Of a DNA stretch of 36,115 nucleotides, positions 1 through 8,317 are shown in pieces. The notes under the pieces were generated by a model. The model ran no database searches, had not been told where the DNA came from, and saw only the letters and a program-made list of their open reading frames with translations. The stretch covers positions 1 to 36,115 of the forward strand of contig JACCRE010000374.1 of assembly GCA_013813775.1 (NCBI GenBank), in the 5' to 3' direction. This DNA comes from Planctomycetaceae bacterium (GTDB lineage Bacteria > Planctomycetota > Planctomycetia > Planctomycetales > Planctomycetaceae). The position numbers and the translations under genes were made by a program. Positions within the stretch are counted from its first letter, which is position 1, and every line of letters starts with the position of its first letter.

Positions 1-86
1 CCCGGCGGTGTTTTCGTTGAGAGGCCGGTGGCCAAAGGTCATTGAGCCGGCTGCAGATCTCTGGTCACTCACCTCTGGCCTCATGC

Positions 87-1304
87 TCACTCACTGAACG
101 CATCGAGCTTGCCCAGCACGACGATGCCGGAATCCGAGACCGTGAAGCCTCGCCGGCGGTCCTCGTCGAGGTCGTAGCCGATGCGGGCGCCTTCCGGGAT
201 CTGCACGCCCTTGTCGATGATCGCGTTCTTCACTCGGGCGTGACGGCCGACGTCGACGCCTTCGAACAGGATCGAGTCCTCAACTTTAGCCCAACTATTG
301 ACCCGCACGGCGTGCGAGAGCACCGACCGCTCGACGCATCCGCCCGACACGATCGAGCCCGAGCAGACCAGGCTGTCGAGCGCCTGGCCGACACGATCAT
401 CGCGCTGGGCGAACACGAACTTCGGCGGGGGAAAGTTCGGCTGGTACGTGCGAATCTCCCAGTCTCGCTCGTAGAGGTTCAACTCGGGCGCGACGCGGAC
501 GAGGTCCATGTTCGCTTCGTAGTACGCTTCGATCGTGCCGACGTCGCGCCAGTACTTGACCGAGCCGTCCTTCTCTTGAAACGGGTAGGCCCGCACGGGG
601 AACCGGTCGATGATCGAAGGGATCACGTTCTTGCCGAAGTCGTGCGCGCTGTTCGTGATCGTCGCGTCGCGACACAGCTCCTCGAACAGGAAGTTCGCGT
701 CGAACACGTACACGCCCATGTTCGCGAGGCAGCGATCGGTCTCGCCGGGGCTGGGCTCGGGGTTCTTCGGCTTCTCCAGGAAGCCGGTGACGCGGCGGGA
801 TTCGTCGATCCGCATCACGCCGAACTCGCTCGCCTCTTTCAGCGAGACCGGAATGCACGCCACCGTCGCTTTCGCGCCGCTGTCGACGTGGTCCCGAATC
901 AAAGCGGCGTAATCCATCTTGTAGATGTGATCGCCGGAGAGGATCAGCAGGATGTCGGGGCGGCTGCGTTCGATCGTGTAGATGTTCTGGTAGACGGCGT
1001 CGGCGGTGCCTTGATACCAGTTCTCATCGATGCGCTGTTGGGGCGGCAGCACGTCGACGTATTCGTCGAGTTCGCGGCACAGAAACCGCCACCCGAGATT
1101 GATGTGGCGATCGAGGCTCGCCGCTTTGTATTGCGTGAGCACGAGCACGCGCCGCAAGCCGCTGTTGATGCAGTTCGACAGCGTGAAGTCGATGATGCGA
1201 TACGCTCCGGCGAACGGCACCGCCGGCTTCGCCCGGTCGCGAGTGAGCGGCTCCAGCCGCGTGCCTTTCCCGCCCGCCAAAATCAGCGCCACGACCCGCG
1301 TCAT
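87..1304 (-). CDS. glgC: Glucose-1-phosphate adenylyltransferase (ADP-glucose pyrophosphorylase)
   Basis: It makes ADP-glucose from glucose 1-phosphate and ATP, the committed step of bacterial glycogen synthesis in the cytoplasm. The 405-residue product opens with the nucleotidyltransferase signature [14 protein letters not shown] followed by DRAKPAVPF. It then has [10 protein letters not shown], a FLEKPK sugar-phosphate loop, and a C-terminal left-handed beta-helix region ([16 protein letters not shown], then the [13 protein letters not shown] stretch), as expected for GlgC. The length is normal for the family. I chose the ATG at 1304 over an in-frame ATG at 1346 because AGGAGGGG lies just upstream of 1304 and family homology begins there. 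No other glycogen gene is in the window. The family is usually allosterically controlled by sugar phosphates, but nothing here shows which effector is used. Confidence 0.96.
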   Translation of the reverse strand: MTRVVALILAGGKGTRLEPLTRDRAKPAVPFAGAYRIIDFTLSNCINSGLRRVLVLTQYKAASLDRHINLGWRFLCRELDEYVDVLPPQQRIDENWYQGTADAVYQNIYTIERSRPDILLILSGDHIYKMDYAALIRDHVDSGAKATVACIPVSLKEASEFGVMRIDESRRVTGFLEKPKNPEPSPGETDRCLANMGVYVFDANFLFEELCRDATITNSAHDFGKNVIPSIIDRFPVRAYPFQEKDGSVKYWRDVGTIEAYYEANMDLVRVAPELNLYERDWEIRTYQPNFPPPKFVFAQRDDRVGQALDSLVCSGSIVSGGCVERSVLSHAVRVNSWAKVEDSILFEGVDVGRHARVKNAIIDKGVQIPEGARIGYDLDEDRRRGFTVSDSGIVVLGKLDAFSE

Positions 1305-1680
1305 CGCCCCTCCTGCGGCGTATGGTCCGACCTTCCCGACGTTCAAACCGCGATCGGCCGTGGATCAACGGTCAGGGGCCATTATGGGGCCGAGTCCCCC
1401 GCCCGCAAGCACGACCGTTCGTCGAGAGCGTCAACCGCTTCAAACGGTGTGCCCCTTCGGTGGGGAACACGCTCCACTTGGGTGGCATGCCGAGACCAAC
1501 GGGATGGGAGTGGGGCGTCGGATGTTTCGCCACGCCCTTCCTCCGTCGGGGCGTGCCACACACAGGGGACCTATCGCGAAGGCATGCCACACGATTGCAG
1601 GCAGATCGGCTCGCTGCTTCGCGTCTTTGCGCCTCTGCGTGAGGCTTCTTTTCACCCCGAACTCGCTCGCTGGACATCGC
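1305..1680. repeat. Gene-free, repeat-rich intergenic stretch
   Basis: I see no supported gene in these 376 bases. The ten-base word GTGGCATGCC at 1482-1491 recurs in inverted orientation (GGCATGCCAC) at 1581-1590. At about 1616-1650 there is the motif TCTTTGCGCCTCTGCGTGA, a kind of dispersed sequence that I have met in the intergenic DNA of many unrelated bacteria. Its minus-strand translation gives the familiar spurious peptide TQRRKDAK. Both point to accumulated non-coding repeats between glgC and the next minus-strand gene rather than to a decayed gene. Confidence 0.5.
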
Positions 1681-2469
1681 TCAACGCAACAGTGCCGGTC
1701 CGTCCGACGCCATGTCGGCACCTGGTAGCGGCAGGAACCTGGTCCGCTCGCCGACGAAACGCGCCGGTTCGATGCGACGTGGCTCGTCCGAGGCGAACTC
1801 TCGCGCGGCGGGACCGTAGGGCCACGCCGCGGGTTCCGTGTCCGACGCCGGCGGGAACTGCCTCGCGACGATCTTCGGCAGTCGCTGCGGAGAACGATCC
1901 GCCTGCACCGGCTCGACGTGATTGCCGATCACGGCCGGCAGCGATCGCATCATGACCTGCTGCGTGACAAGCGGCGGCGGAACCGGCGGAACATGGCTCG
2001 CCGTCGTCGGTCGTCGATCGCTCGCAAAGGCAACCGGCACGAAGCTCTCGTGAGCGATCGGTTGAATGTCCGTCGTCGGCGCCGGCTTCGACTCGCCGCG
2101 GAACAAGCCGCGCAGCTTCTCGCCGAAGGATGGCTTTGCAGGTTCCGTCGATTCATCGCTCGTCGGGCGCACGCCGTAGAACGCATCGGGTTCGGGGGCG
2201 GAGGGCGGCACGAACGCGCGGCCGATCGGGGCCTTCGGCGGAACCGGCGGCGTGTCGTATCCGCCGCCTGGAATCGGCTTCAACTGAAAGTCGTCTTCAG
2301 ACGCCTCGTCCTGGCGCGCGAACCATTTCGTCGGAGACATCGCCGACAGCGAAGGACGCGCCGCGCCATCGCTGCGACAGCCCGACGTCGCGGTCAGCCC
2401 AACCATCAGGGCCGGAAAACTCAACGTCGCCGCGAGGCGACTCCAACGGCCTTTGAGCTGAACCGACAT
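1681..2469 (-). CDS. Hypothetical proline-rich exported (possible lipoprotein) protein
   Basis: I do not recognise this 262-residue protein. It begins with a basic stretch and a hydrophobic segment ([20 protein letters not shown]), so it is probably exported. The Cys at the end of that segment could be a lipobox, but TSGC is a poor match to the L-[AS]-[GA]-C consensus. The rest is low-complexity and Pro/Ala rich ([15 protein letters not shown]) with no enzymatic motif, suggesting an extended envelope or periplasmic protein. I chose the ATG at 2469 because GGAGG precedes it and the signal peptide starts there. The longer in-frame ORF back to 2646 has no signal-like N-terminus. Many planctomycetes have short, poorly conserved proteins of this type. 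Confidence 0.65.
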   Translation of the reverse strand: MSVQLKGRWSRLAATLSFPALMVGLTATSGCRSDGAARPSLSAMSPTKWFARQDEASEDDFQLKPIPGGGYDTPPVPPKAPIGRAFVPPSAPEPDAFYGVRPTSDESTEPAKPSFGEKLRGLFRGESKPAPTTDIQPIAHESFVPVAFASDRRPTTASHVPPVPPPLVTQQVMMRSLPAVIGNHVEPVQADRSPQRLPKIVARQFPPASDTEPAAWPYGPAAREFASDEPRRIEPARFVGERTRFLPLPGADMASDGPALLR

Positions 2470-2696
2470 GGCATCCTCCGTGACGCAACGGCCGCAACAC
2501 AGCGGCCAAGATTCCGTTTCGCACCTCTGGAATCGGTCGTTCACAGCACAACCGCCGAGCCGATCACGGCCTCGGCGACGGCTCGGCGCGAACATGAGTC
2601 CGGTTCTGCGCTCCGCACCGTCTGTGAGCCTTCGCCCCTCGGGCATCTCCCGGGTTTGTCCCTAGGGAGGCGCGTGGCGCGACATGCTCGCGCCCC

Positions 2697-2702
2697 TATA
2701 AT
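2697..2702 (+). promoter_or_regulatory. Candidate -10 box for the MDR oxidoreductase
   Basis: A perfect TATAAT lies 64 bases upstream of the ATG at 2767 in an otherwise GC-rich divergent intergenic region. I see no convincing -35 at 16-18 bases upstream, so the assignment rests on the -10 alone. Confidence 0.4.
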
Positions 2703-2766
2703 GCGGCTCGATCGGCGTCGGCTCGCCGTTCCCACTGTGCCGCTCCACTTCACCGAGGAAGTCGCC

Positions 2767-3774
2767 ATGAAGGCCGCAGCGATCTATCAGACGGGTGCGC
2801 CCGACGTCATTCAGTACACCGACATGCCCATTCCGGAGCCGAAGCCGACCGAGCTGCTGATCCGCGTCGGCGCCATCGCCGTCAACCCGATCGATACCTA
2901 CATCCGTTCCGGCGTCGTCGCGATGCCGATTCAGTTTCCCTACGTGATCGGCTGCGACTTCGCCGGCACCGTCGAGCGCATCGGCGAGAACGTGAAGGCC
3001 TTCAACGTCGGCGATCGCGTGTGGGGCAGCAACCAGGGCTTGTTCGGCCGGCAGGGCAGCTTCGCCGAATACATCACGGTCGACTCGCAGTGGTGCTATG
3101 CGACGCCGACCGATGAAAGCGACGCCGAAGCCGCCGCCGGTGCGCTCGTCGGCATCACGGCGCATCTCGGTCTGTTCCTGCACGCCGGTCTCAAGGGAGG
3201 CGAGCTCGTCTTCGTGAACGGCGGCACGGGCGGAGTCGGTTCCGCCGTCGTGCAGATCGCGAAAAGCATCGGCGCGAAGGTCGTCACGACGGCCGGCAGC
3301 GACGAGAAGCGCGAGAAGGCCCGCCAGCTCGGTGCCGACCTTGCGCTCGACTACAAGTCGCCTTCACTCGAAGACGACATCCGCGACTTCCTGCAGAATG
3401 AAAGCGACGGCAAGGGCTTTCACGTCTGGTTCGAAACCCAACGACAACCGAACCTCGAACGCACGATCGGACTCATGCGTCAGCGCGGTCGCATCGTGCT
3501 GATGGCCGGCCGCGACGCCCGCCCCGAGTTCCCGCTCGGCAAGTTCTACACGAACGACCTGCGGATCATCGGCTTCGCGATGTTCAACGCCACGCCCGAC
3601 GAACAGCGAGACGCCGGCCGCCATCTCGGCCAGATGTACGACGCCGGCAACTGGAAGCCGCAGGTGGGCACGACGATGCCCCTCGCCGAAGCCGCCGCCG
3701 CCCACACTCTGCAAGAGGAGAACACGCTGCAAGGGGCGGGAACGCTGGAGGGGAAGATCGTGCTGACGCCGTGA
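2767..3774 (+). CDS. Quinone oxidoreductase-like MDR family enzyme (NADPH-dependent)
   Basis: This 335-residue medium-chain dehydrogenase/reductase probably reduces a quinone or an activated alkene with NADPH in the cytosol. The N-terminal GroES-like fold runs from MKAAAIYQTGAP through YVIGCDFAGTVERIG and GDRVWG. The Rossmann half starts at about residue 155 with the dinucleotide-binding VNGGTGGVGSAVVQIAK motif and ends with the usual TLEGKIVLTP. The Cys residues that bind structural and catalytic zinc in alcohol dehydrogenases are absent, which favours the zeta-crystallin/QOR subgroup. GAGGA upstream of 2767 supports the start, and a TATAAT lies at 2697. The substrate cannot be read from sequence. 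It is a single-gene unit divergent from the upstream lipoprotein-like gene. Confidence 0.88.
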   Translation: MKAAAIYQTGAPDVIQYTDMPIPEPKPTELLIRVGAIAVNPIDTYIRSGVVAMPIQFPYVIGCDFAGTVERIGENVKAFNVGDRVWGSNQGLFGRQGSFAEYITVDSQWCYATPTDESDAEAAAGALVGITAHLGLFLHAGLKGGELVFVNGGTGGVGSAVVQIAKSIGAKVVTTAGSDEKREKARQLGADLALDYKSPSLEDDIRDFLQNESDGKGFHVWFETQRQPNLERTIGLMRQRGRIVLMAGRDARPEFPLGKFYTNDLRIIGFAMFNATPDEQRDAGRHLGQMYDAGNWKPQVGTTMPLAEAAAAHTLQEENTLQGAGTLEGKIVLTP

Positions 3775-3882
3775 GATGTTCCCGTCACTTGCGCAAATTC
3801 AATGCCGTTGTCCCGCCCTGTTCCCAGCGATATGCTGAGAGGGTGCAATGTCATTGATTTTGGAGCATTCGACGGATTCAAA

Positions 3883-4443
3883 ATGTCGTCCGTACCGCAT
3901 ACGTCCGCCACGCTGGACGACCTGTACCGGGTCGATGGGAAGGCGGAATTGATCGGCGGCAGGATCGTCTCTCTCATGCCGACCGGCCGCCGTCCCAATC
4001 TCGTCGGCGGCAGGATCTATCGGAACCTCGCGGCGTACATCGATGAACTCGGTCGCGGCGAGGCGTATACCGACAACATGGGGTTCGTCGTCTCGGAACT
4101 TTCCTCGGGACGGCAATCTTTCTCGCCGGACGTCTCCTTTTACGACGGTCCTTTTCCGCGGAACGAGATGCGGTTCATCGATGGGCCGCCGACCTTTGCC
4201 GTCGAAGTCCGTCGCGAAGGTGATTACGGCGCCGCGGCCGAGGAGGAGCTGGCGGCGAAGCGTGCCGATTATTTCGAGGCCGGCACCGAAGTCGTGTGGG
4301 ACGTCGATCCGGTCGCGGATTTGGTGCGCGTCTATCGCGCATCCACACCGGACTCGCCTGCGCTGTTACGCCGTGGACAAATCGCGGACGCCGAGCCGGC
4401 GGTATCCGGCTGGCAAGTCTCGGTCGATCATGTCTTTGGTTGA
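3883..4443 (+). CDS. Uma2 family endonuclease-like protein (DUF820, PD-(D/E)xK fold)
   Basis: This 186-residue protein matches the Uma2/DUF820 family, a very abundant PD-(D/E)xK-fold group in cyanobacteria and planctomycetes whose physiological role is unclear. Family landmarks are the start TLDDLYRVDGKAELIGGRIV, the acidic SFSPDVSFYD, the E of TFAVEVRREG, the AAKRADYFEAGTEVVWDVDP block and the terminal LVRVYR strand. D, E and K appear at the expected spacing for a nuclease core. The ATG at 3883 sits where homology begins, but it has only a weak Shine-Dalgarno. In-frame ATGs at 3802 and 3832 would add 27 or 17 residues with no family resemblance. The next small gene starts 35 bases downstream on the same strand, so the two may be co-transcribed. 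Confidence 0.82.
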   Translation: MSSVPHTSATLDDLYRVDGKAELIGGRIVSLMPTGRRPNLVGGRIYRNLAAYIDELGRGEAYTDNMGFVVSELSSGRQSFSPDVSFYDGPFPRNEMRFIDGPPTFAVEVRREGDYGAAAEEELAAKRADYFEAGTEVVWDVDPVADLVRVYRASTPDSPALLRRGQIADAEPAVSGWQVSVDHVFG

Positions 4444-4478
4444 AAGCCTCTTTGAAGCGCCAGAAACTGTCGGACGAC

Positions 4479-4676
4479 ATGCAGCCCGAGTACGACTTCC
4501 GGGCGATGAGCAACGTCGTCCGCGGCAAATACGCATCGCGTTACGGCGAGCGCCTTCGCACAGTGCGAATTGCGGAAGATATCGCCTGCGAATTCGCCGA
4601 CGAAGCCAAGGTGAACAAGGCATTAAGACAGTATCTGACATGGCGAAGTGAGCGTCAGACAAGCGGTGGAGCCTGA
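4479..4676 (+). CDS. Small antitoxin-like protein
   Basis: The 65-residue product resembles a widespread family of short cyanobacterial and planctomycete proteins with the pattern M-x-P-E-Y-D-F, then V-R-G-K-Y/H, a central short strand, and a terminal VN-x-ALR-x-L helix. Here these appear as MQPEYDFRAM, VVRGKYASRYGE and KVNKALRQYL. Such proteins commonly sit next to a small toxin or nuclease gene and are treated as antitoxin-like, but I know of no direct function. The partner here could be the Uma2 protein just upstream, which is inference from proximity only. An in-frame TTG at 4452 would add nine residues. I prefer the ATG because the family begins near it. Confidence 0.62.
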   Translation: MQPEYDFRAMSNVVRGKYASRYGERLRTVRIAEDIACEFADEAKVNKALRQYLTWRSERQTSGGA

Positions 4677-4727
4677 TCGCGTCAGCCTTCGGGTTCTGGA
4701 TTTCAGAACAATCGTTACGATGGCGGC

Positions 4728-6026
4728 ATGCCCACCCCCGACCATCGCCGTCCCGCCGGACGCAAGCCCGTTCATGCCGCCGTCCGCGAGGCCTACGGCG
4801 TCTCGTCGCACGAGCGGTTGCCGCTGTCGCCCGAGCGACTCGCCGACCAGTCGCTCGATCCGCCGGAAGGTGAGCTGCCGACGATCGAGGTGAAAGCGCC
4901 GACGTGGCATCCGCACCTGTTCCGCAAGCGGCTCGGGGCGTGGGACAAGCGGGCCTCGCATGGCGATCTCGTGCGGGTCGCTTCGAGAGACGGCGAGACG
5001 TTCGGCTACGGGCTGTTCAACCCGCGTTCCGAGATCACAGTTCGTCTGCTGACGCGCGGCGAGGAGATTCCCGATGCCGCGTGGTGGCGCGAACGATTGG
5101 CGTCGGCCGTCTCGTTGCGTCGTGACCTGTTAAAGCTCGACGGCGTCACCGACGCCTGTCGTCTCGTGCACGCCGAGGCCGACGGACTCTCGGGGTTCAT
5201 CGTCGATCGCTTCGGCGATGTGCTCTCGGCGGAGATCTTCGGCCTGGGCATGTGGCAGCGTCGCAACGCGTTGCTCGACGTGCTGCGGGAACTCACCGGC
5301 GCCGCTCACACGATCGTGCGGCCCGGCCCGCGCACGCTCGATCAGGAAGGCTTCGAAGCCGGCGTCGAACTCTCGCCGGGTTGCTCCGATAAGGTCGTCA
5401 TCAACGAGCACGGTGTGAGATTCAACGTTGATTTCTCGACCGGCCACAAGACCGGCTTCTTCTGCGATCAGCGCGACAACCGTCGGCTCGTCGCCTCGTT
5501 CGCGGCGGGCCGTTCGCTGCTCGACCTGTGTTGCTACACGGGCGGCTTCGCGCTCTCGTCGAAGGTCGCGGGAGCGTCGGAAGTGACCGCCGTCGATCTC
5601 GACGAGCAGGCGATCGAGCTCGCGAAGCGGAACGCGAAATTGAATCGCACCGACGTGCGATTTTCGCACTCCGACGTCTTCTCATACATGCGCGACCTGC
5701 AGCGCAACGAGCGCCGGTTCGGACTCGTCGTGCTCGATCCGCCGAAGCTCATCGCGACCCGCGACGACTTCGACGACGGACGCAAACGCTACTTCGATCT
5801 CAACCGTCTCGCACTGCCGCTCGTCGAGCCGGGCGGCCTGATGCTCACGTGCAGTTGCAGCGGCCTGATGCCGCTCGAGGAGTTCCAGAAGACGATCTCC
5901 GCCGCCTCGCCGGCCGGACGACGGGTCCAGATCCTCGAAACGCGCGGCGCCGCCCCCGACCACCCCGTCGGCACCGACTGCCCGGAGACGGCGTACCTGA
6001 AGGCGCTGTGGTTGCGGGTTGAGTGA
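4728..6026 (+). CDS. rlmI: Class I SAM-dependent 23S rRNA (cytosine) methyltransferase, RlmI-like
   Basis: It is predicted to methylate carbon 5 of a cytosine in 23S rRNA (C1962 in E. coli). The 432-residue protein has a nonconserved N-terminal extension of about 50 residues. A PUA-like domain follows (about 51-115), then an RlmI-type central domain with ADGLSGFIVDRFGD (151-164) and the signature TGHKTGFFCDQRDNRR (238-253). The Rossmann methyltransferase core has SAM motif LLDLCCYTGGFAL (264-276), acidic loop AVDLDEQA, catalytic-loop LDPPKL (336-341) and Cys-bearing TCSCS (374-378). The extension is longer than in E. coli RlmI. The start is taken as the only ATG before the PUA region, and there is little Shine-Dalgarno. 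The exact target base is inferred from the family. Confidence 0.9.
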   Translation: MPTPDHRRPAGRKPVHAAVREAYGVSSHERLPLSPERLADQSLDPPEGELPTIEVKAPTWHPHLFRKRLGAWDKRASHGDLVRVASRDGETFGYGLFNPRSEITVRLLTRGEEIPDAAWWRERLASAVSLRRDLLKLDGVTDACRLVHAEADGLSGFIVDRFGDVLSAEIFGLGMWQRRNALLDVLRELTGAAHTIVRPGPRTLDQEGFEAGVELSPGCSDKVVINEHGVRFNVDFSTGHKTGFFCDQRDNRRLVASFAAGRSLLDLCCYTGGFALSSKVAGASEVTAVDLDEQAIELAKRNAKLNRTDVRFSHSDVFSYMRDLQRNERRFGLVVLDPPKLIATRDDFDDGRKRYFDLNRLALPLVEPGGLMLTCSCSGLMPLEEFQKTISAASPAGRRVQILETRGAAPDHPVGTDCPETAYLKALWLRVE

Positions 6027-6114
6027 CGATGAAGCGGTGCCGGGCGGGCTGAGGCCTCACCTTACAGGGCTCGCGTTTTCGGCTCCGACGGACCCATCAG
6101 GCGACACTTACTCG

Positions 6115-6143
6115 TTGACAGCGTCCCATAATCCGGCTACGGT
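6115..6143 (+). promoter_or_regulatory. Candidate sigma-70-type promoter of the DUF1559 remnant
   Basis: A perfect TTGACA (6115-6120) is followed 17 bases later by TACGGT (6138-6143), about 120 bases upstream of the remnant's ATG at 6263. The -35 is ideal and the -10 matches only three consensus positions. If real, it would keep transcribing a broken gene. Confidence 0.35.
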
Positions 6144-6262
6144 CCGGGATTGCCCTATTGGGGGTTGTGATCTTGCAGCGCCACCCTCGTCATCGTGCTT
6201 CCTCTTCGATCCGTATTACGGGTCGAGTTCTTACCCGCTGAGCGTCGAAAGCGAGGACTGCG

Positions 6263-6886
6263 ATGCGCACGAAATTGCGTCGTGGGTTTACATTGATCGA
6301 ATTGCTGGTCGTGATCGCGATCATCGCGGTCTTGATCGCGTTGCTGCTTCCGGCCGTGCAGCAGGCCCGCGAAGCCGCGCGGCGAACGCAGTGCAAGAAC
6401 AACCTCAAGCAGCTCGCATTGGCGCTGCACAACTACCACGACACGCACCTGACTTTGCCGGCGGGGGCGACCTACTCCGCCGTGCCGCGAGACGGCAGTC
6501 CGGGCAGTTTCGGGGCCGAGTTGGGTCGCGATGATCCTGCCGTTTATCGAGCAGGGCACCGTCTATAACCAGTTGGTCGATCATCATGGTGTTGCTGAGA
6601 CCGTCCGAGACACGGCCGAACCGCACTGAGGTGTCCGGCCCGAGCATCCCGCCTTGGTCCCTACAAGGTCGCGATCGCCCCGCCCGCCGGCACCGCGCCG
6701 GACACGTCAAGCTACTCGGCGGACGAGTTGTTCGAGCACCCCGAACTCATGGAGGAGCCGGGCGGCGAGGCTCTGTTTCCGCGGAAGTACCTCAGCACGT
6801 CGACCAGCGGTCTCGAATACGAGGTCAAAGACGGTGAGAACGATTTCGAGATCGACTTGAAGAGCGCGCCTTCGAAATCAACTTGA
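6263..6886 (+). pseudogene. Decayed DUF1559 prepilin-like gene fused to the 3' end of a small lipoprotein gene
   Basis: The first frame starts behind a GAGGA ribosome site and encodes the planctomycete DUF1559 N-terminus: [20 protein letters not shown] (type IV prepilin-like cleavage and helix), then [18 protein letters not shown] and LHNYHDTH. Near 6512-6518 the homology jumps frame. [20 protein letters not shown] continues in the frame beginning at 6516 and ends at a TGA at 6627-6629. Intact DUF1559 proteins are about 300 residues, so most of the gene is missing. From about 6653 a third stretch, in the original frame, encodes GPYKVAIAPPAG, then FPRKYLSTSTSGLEYEVKDG and DFEIDLK, and stops at 6884-6886. 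That is the C-terminal end of the small carboxypeptidase-regulatory-like lipoprotein that typically follows DUF1559 genes. A one-base shift plus an internal deletion joining two genes explains the arrangement. Confidence 0.75.
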
Positions 6887-6982
6887 GGTCGACAGAGCCG
6901 TCTCCGCTCGTAGTGAACCGTTAAGCAAGACCGACGGAAGCCTAGAACGCTTCCGTCTGGTCCATCATCGTCAGTGAACCCG

Positions 6983-7480
6983 ATGAGACGGTTCTTTCGG
7001 CCTCGCGGCGAGCTTATCCTTCTGATCCCGCTGACGGTCTCGGGGCTGGCGTTCGCGTGGTTCGCCTTTCAGCCCGATCCGCCCGACCCGTACCTGCTGG
7101 CCATCGCCGATTCGAAGGCCATCAACGAGTCGGAGCAGGCGGCGATCGCCGCGTATCGGGCGATCACGACCGAGATCCGCGCCGGCGCGCTCGACGATCT
7201 CGCCGCCGCCGATCGCGTCGAGCGGGACGTGCTTCCCGCATGGAGAAAGGCGCGTCGTCGCATCGTGACCGCCCGCGCCGGGCCGGCCGCCGCCTTCTTT
7301 CCGGCGGAACTCGAAGAGATCTTCCGGCTGCGCGAAGAGTCATGGGTCGCCCTCGTCGCCGGCGTCCGCAATGACGACGCCTCGGCCATCGAACGCCACC
7401 GCACGAAGTGGCAAGAGGCCGACGCGATCATCGCCAGACTCCGCGCCGCCCGCGAGGCCGAAGCCAAGAAACCTCGCTGA
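6983..7480 (+). CDS. Hypothetical membrane-anchored helical protein
   Basis: I do not recognise this 165-residue protein. A single N-terminal membrane segment (LILLIPLTVSGLAFAWFAF) is preceded by arginines, which suggests a type II anchor with the remainder outside the cytoplasm. The rest is alanine-, glutamate- and arginine-rich and predicted mostly helical (SEQAAIAAYRAITTEIRAG, HRTKWQEADAIIARLRAARE), with no catalytic motif. I use the ATG at 6983. An in-frame GTG at 6974 would add three residues, and neither has a clear Shine-Dalgarno. It lies between the decayed DUF1559 locus and the tRNA gene and has no obvious operon partner. Confidence 0.6.
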   Translation: MRRFFRPRGELILLIPLTVSGLAFAWFAFQPDPPDPYLLAIADSKAINESEQAAIAAYRAITTEIRAGALDDLAAADRVERDVLPAWRKARRRIVTARAGPAAAFFPAELEEIFRLREESWVALVAGVRNDDASAIERHRTKWQEADAIIARLRAAREAEAKKPR

Positions 7481-7551
7481 GCGCGATGTTCAACGAACCA
7501 CAGCGGACATCACTCCCATCGTCATCGATCCGCGCCGGCGAACCCGCCTCG

Positions 7552-7580
7552 TTGTCCGCCGCCGCGACTCCGACTAGCAT
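7552..7580 (+). promoter_or_regulatory. Candidate promoter of tRNA-Leu
   Basis: TTGTCC (7552-7557) and TAGCAT (7575-7580) are separated by 17 bases and end 13 bases before the tRNA's first base. Each box matches four of six consensus positions, and the spacing suits a sigma-70-type promoter for the tRNA. Confidence 0.45.
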
Positions 7581-7593
7581 GCATACGTCACCG

Positions 7594-7678
7594 GCCCGGG
7601 TGGCGAAATGGCAGACGCACAGGACTTAAAATCCTGGGTCCCGAACGGGACGTGTGGGTTCGAGTCCCACCCCGGGCA
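7594..7678 (+). tRNA. tRNA-Leu (anticodon UAA)
   Basis: This is an 85-base class II tRNA. The acceptor arm GCCCGGG (7594-7600) pairs perfectly with CCCGGGC (7671-7677), with discriminator A at 7678. The anticodon stem CAGGA/TCCTG encloses the loop CTTAAAA, giving anticodon UAA at 7627-7629. A long variable arm (GGTCCCGAACGGGAC region) and the T arm GTGGGTTCGAGTCCCAC are present, as expected for leucine. The 3' CCA is not encoded. A restriction-modification operon begins on the opposite strand 48 bases beyond it. Confidence 0.97.
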
Positions 7679-7726
7679 GTTGAAAATCTGTCGTAACGCG
7701 GTAGTCCGTCAATGGACGCAGTGCAG

Positions 7727-8314
7727 TCAAAGCCCTGAGTCGGTGCCGAGAGGCCCAACTTCAGCGAGTTGTCTAAAGACTTCCGTCGCCTCGCGAAGCG
7801 ATCCCCCGAACGGCGAAAGCCATTCCGGCACGTCCGCAGGATTCACGTCGAGCCAAGCAGTATCGCGTCCTCGCTGACCACCATGCTGACTCGTTAGTCC
7901 GCGGGCCGTGCCCCAGCCTGAAAGAATCGTGGCCTTCGGAAGCACCCAGCAGTGGGCGTCGAACGGACAGACGCCGAGGCAAATAGCGACGTCATATGCC
8001 TGGTCGCGGAGTTGCTGAAACTTGTATTGCCCATTCGCCCAACGAGTCGAGAACTTGATCTCGGTCAGCAGCCCACCGATCTTTCGATCCGCATCGCTGT
8101 TGGGCGATTTGACAACGTCGAAGTCCTTCGCGGCGAAGTAGCCCGCGACCAGCTTTTCGCCGATGGCTCCGATTTGTCGCGACGGCCTTGTCTTGATCCA
8201 AGCAAACGGACTTCCTTCCCATGCGAGACTCTCGCTGGCGTAATCGGCCTCGAGAGCCGTGGCGATACCGGCGAGGATCATCACGTCAGGGTCACGGATG
8301 GGAAGAGGTGTCAT
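7727..8314 (-). CDS. Probable type II restriction endonuclease (PD-(D/E)xK fold)
   Basis: This is the likely cognate nuclease of the methyltransferase immediately upstream: its ATG (8314) lies 3 bases after that gene's stop (8318-8320), so the pair is translationally close. In the 195-residue protein I see an N-terminal helix with a conserved Glu (QIGAIGEKLVAGYF, about 47-60) and then a D-x8-E-x-K catalytic pattern in SDADRKIGGLLTEIKFS (D76, E85, K87). A second beta/alpha unit (YDVAICLGV) follows. This is the usual layout of small PD-(D/E)xK restriction enzymes. I cannot name the recognition site. An alternative is a non-cognate nuclease or repair protein, but the operon context favours restriction. 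Confidence 0.75.
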   Translation of the reverse strand: MTPLPIRDPDVMILAGIATALEADYASESLAWEGSPFAWIKTRPSRQIGAIGEKLVAGYFAAKDFDVVKSPNSDADRKIGGLLTEIKFSTRWANGQYKFQQLRDQAYDVAICLGVCPFDAHCWVLPKATILSGWGTARGLTSQHGGQRGRDTAWLDVNPADVPEWLSPFGGSLREATEVFRQLAEVGPLGTDSGL

Positions 8315-8317
8315 GGC

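Noticed and set aside
42-1955. 637-codon plus-strand open frame opposite glgC
   Set aside because: It is antisense to a clear GlgC and rich in Arg, Ala and Asp as expected of shadow frames in GC-rich DNA. It has no domain.
4693-4709. GTTCTG-GATTT-CAGAAC hairpin before the rRNA methyltransferase
   Set aside because: A six-base stem is too weak to claim as a terminator or leader element without expression data.
6050-6059. TGAGGCCTCA palindrome after the rRNA methyltransferase
   Set aside because: A ten-base palindrome alone in GC-rich DNA is too short to claim as a terminator or operator.
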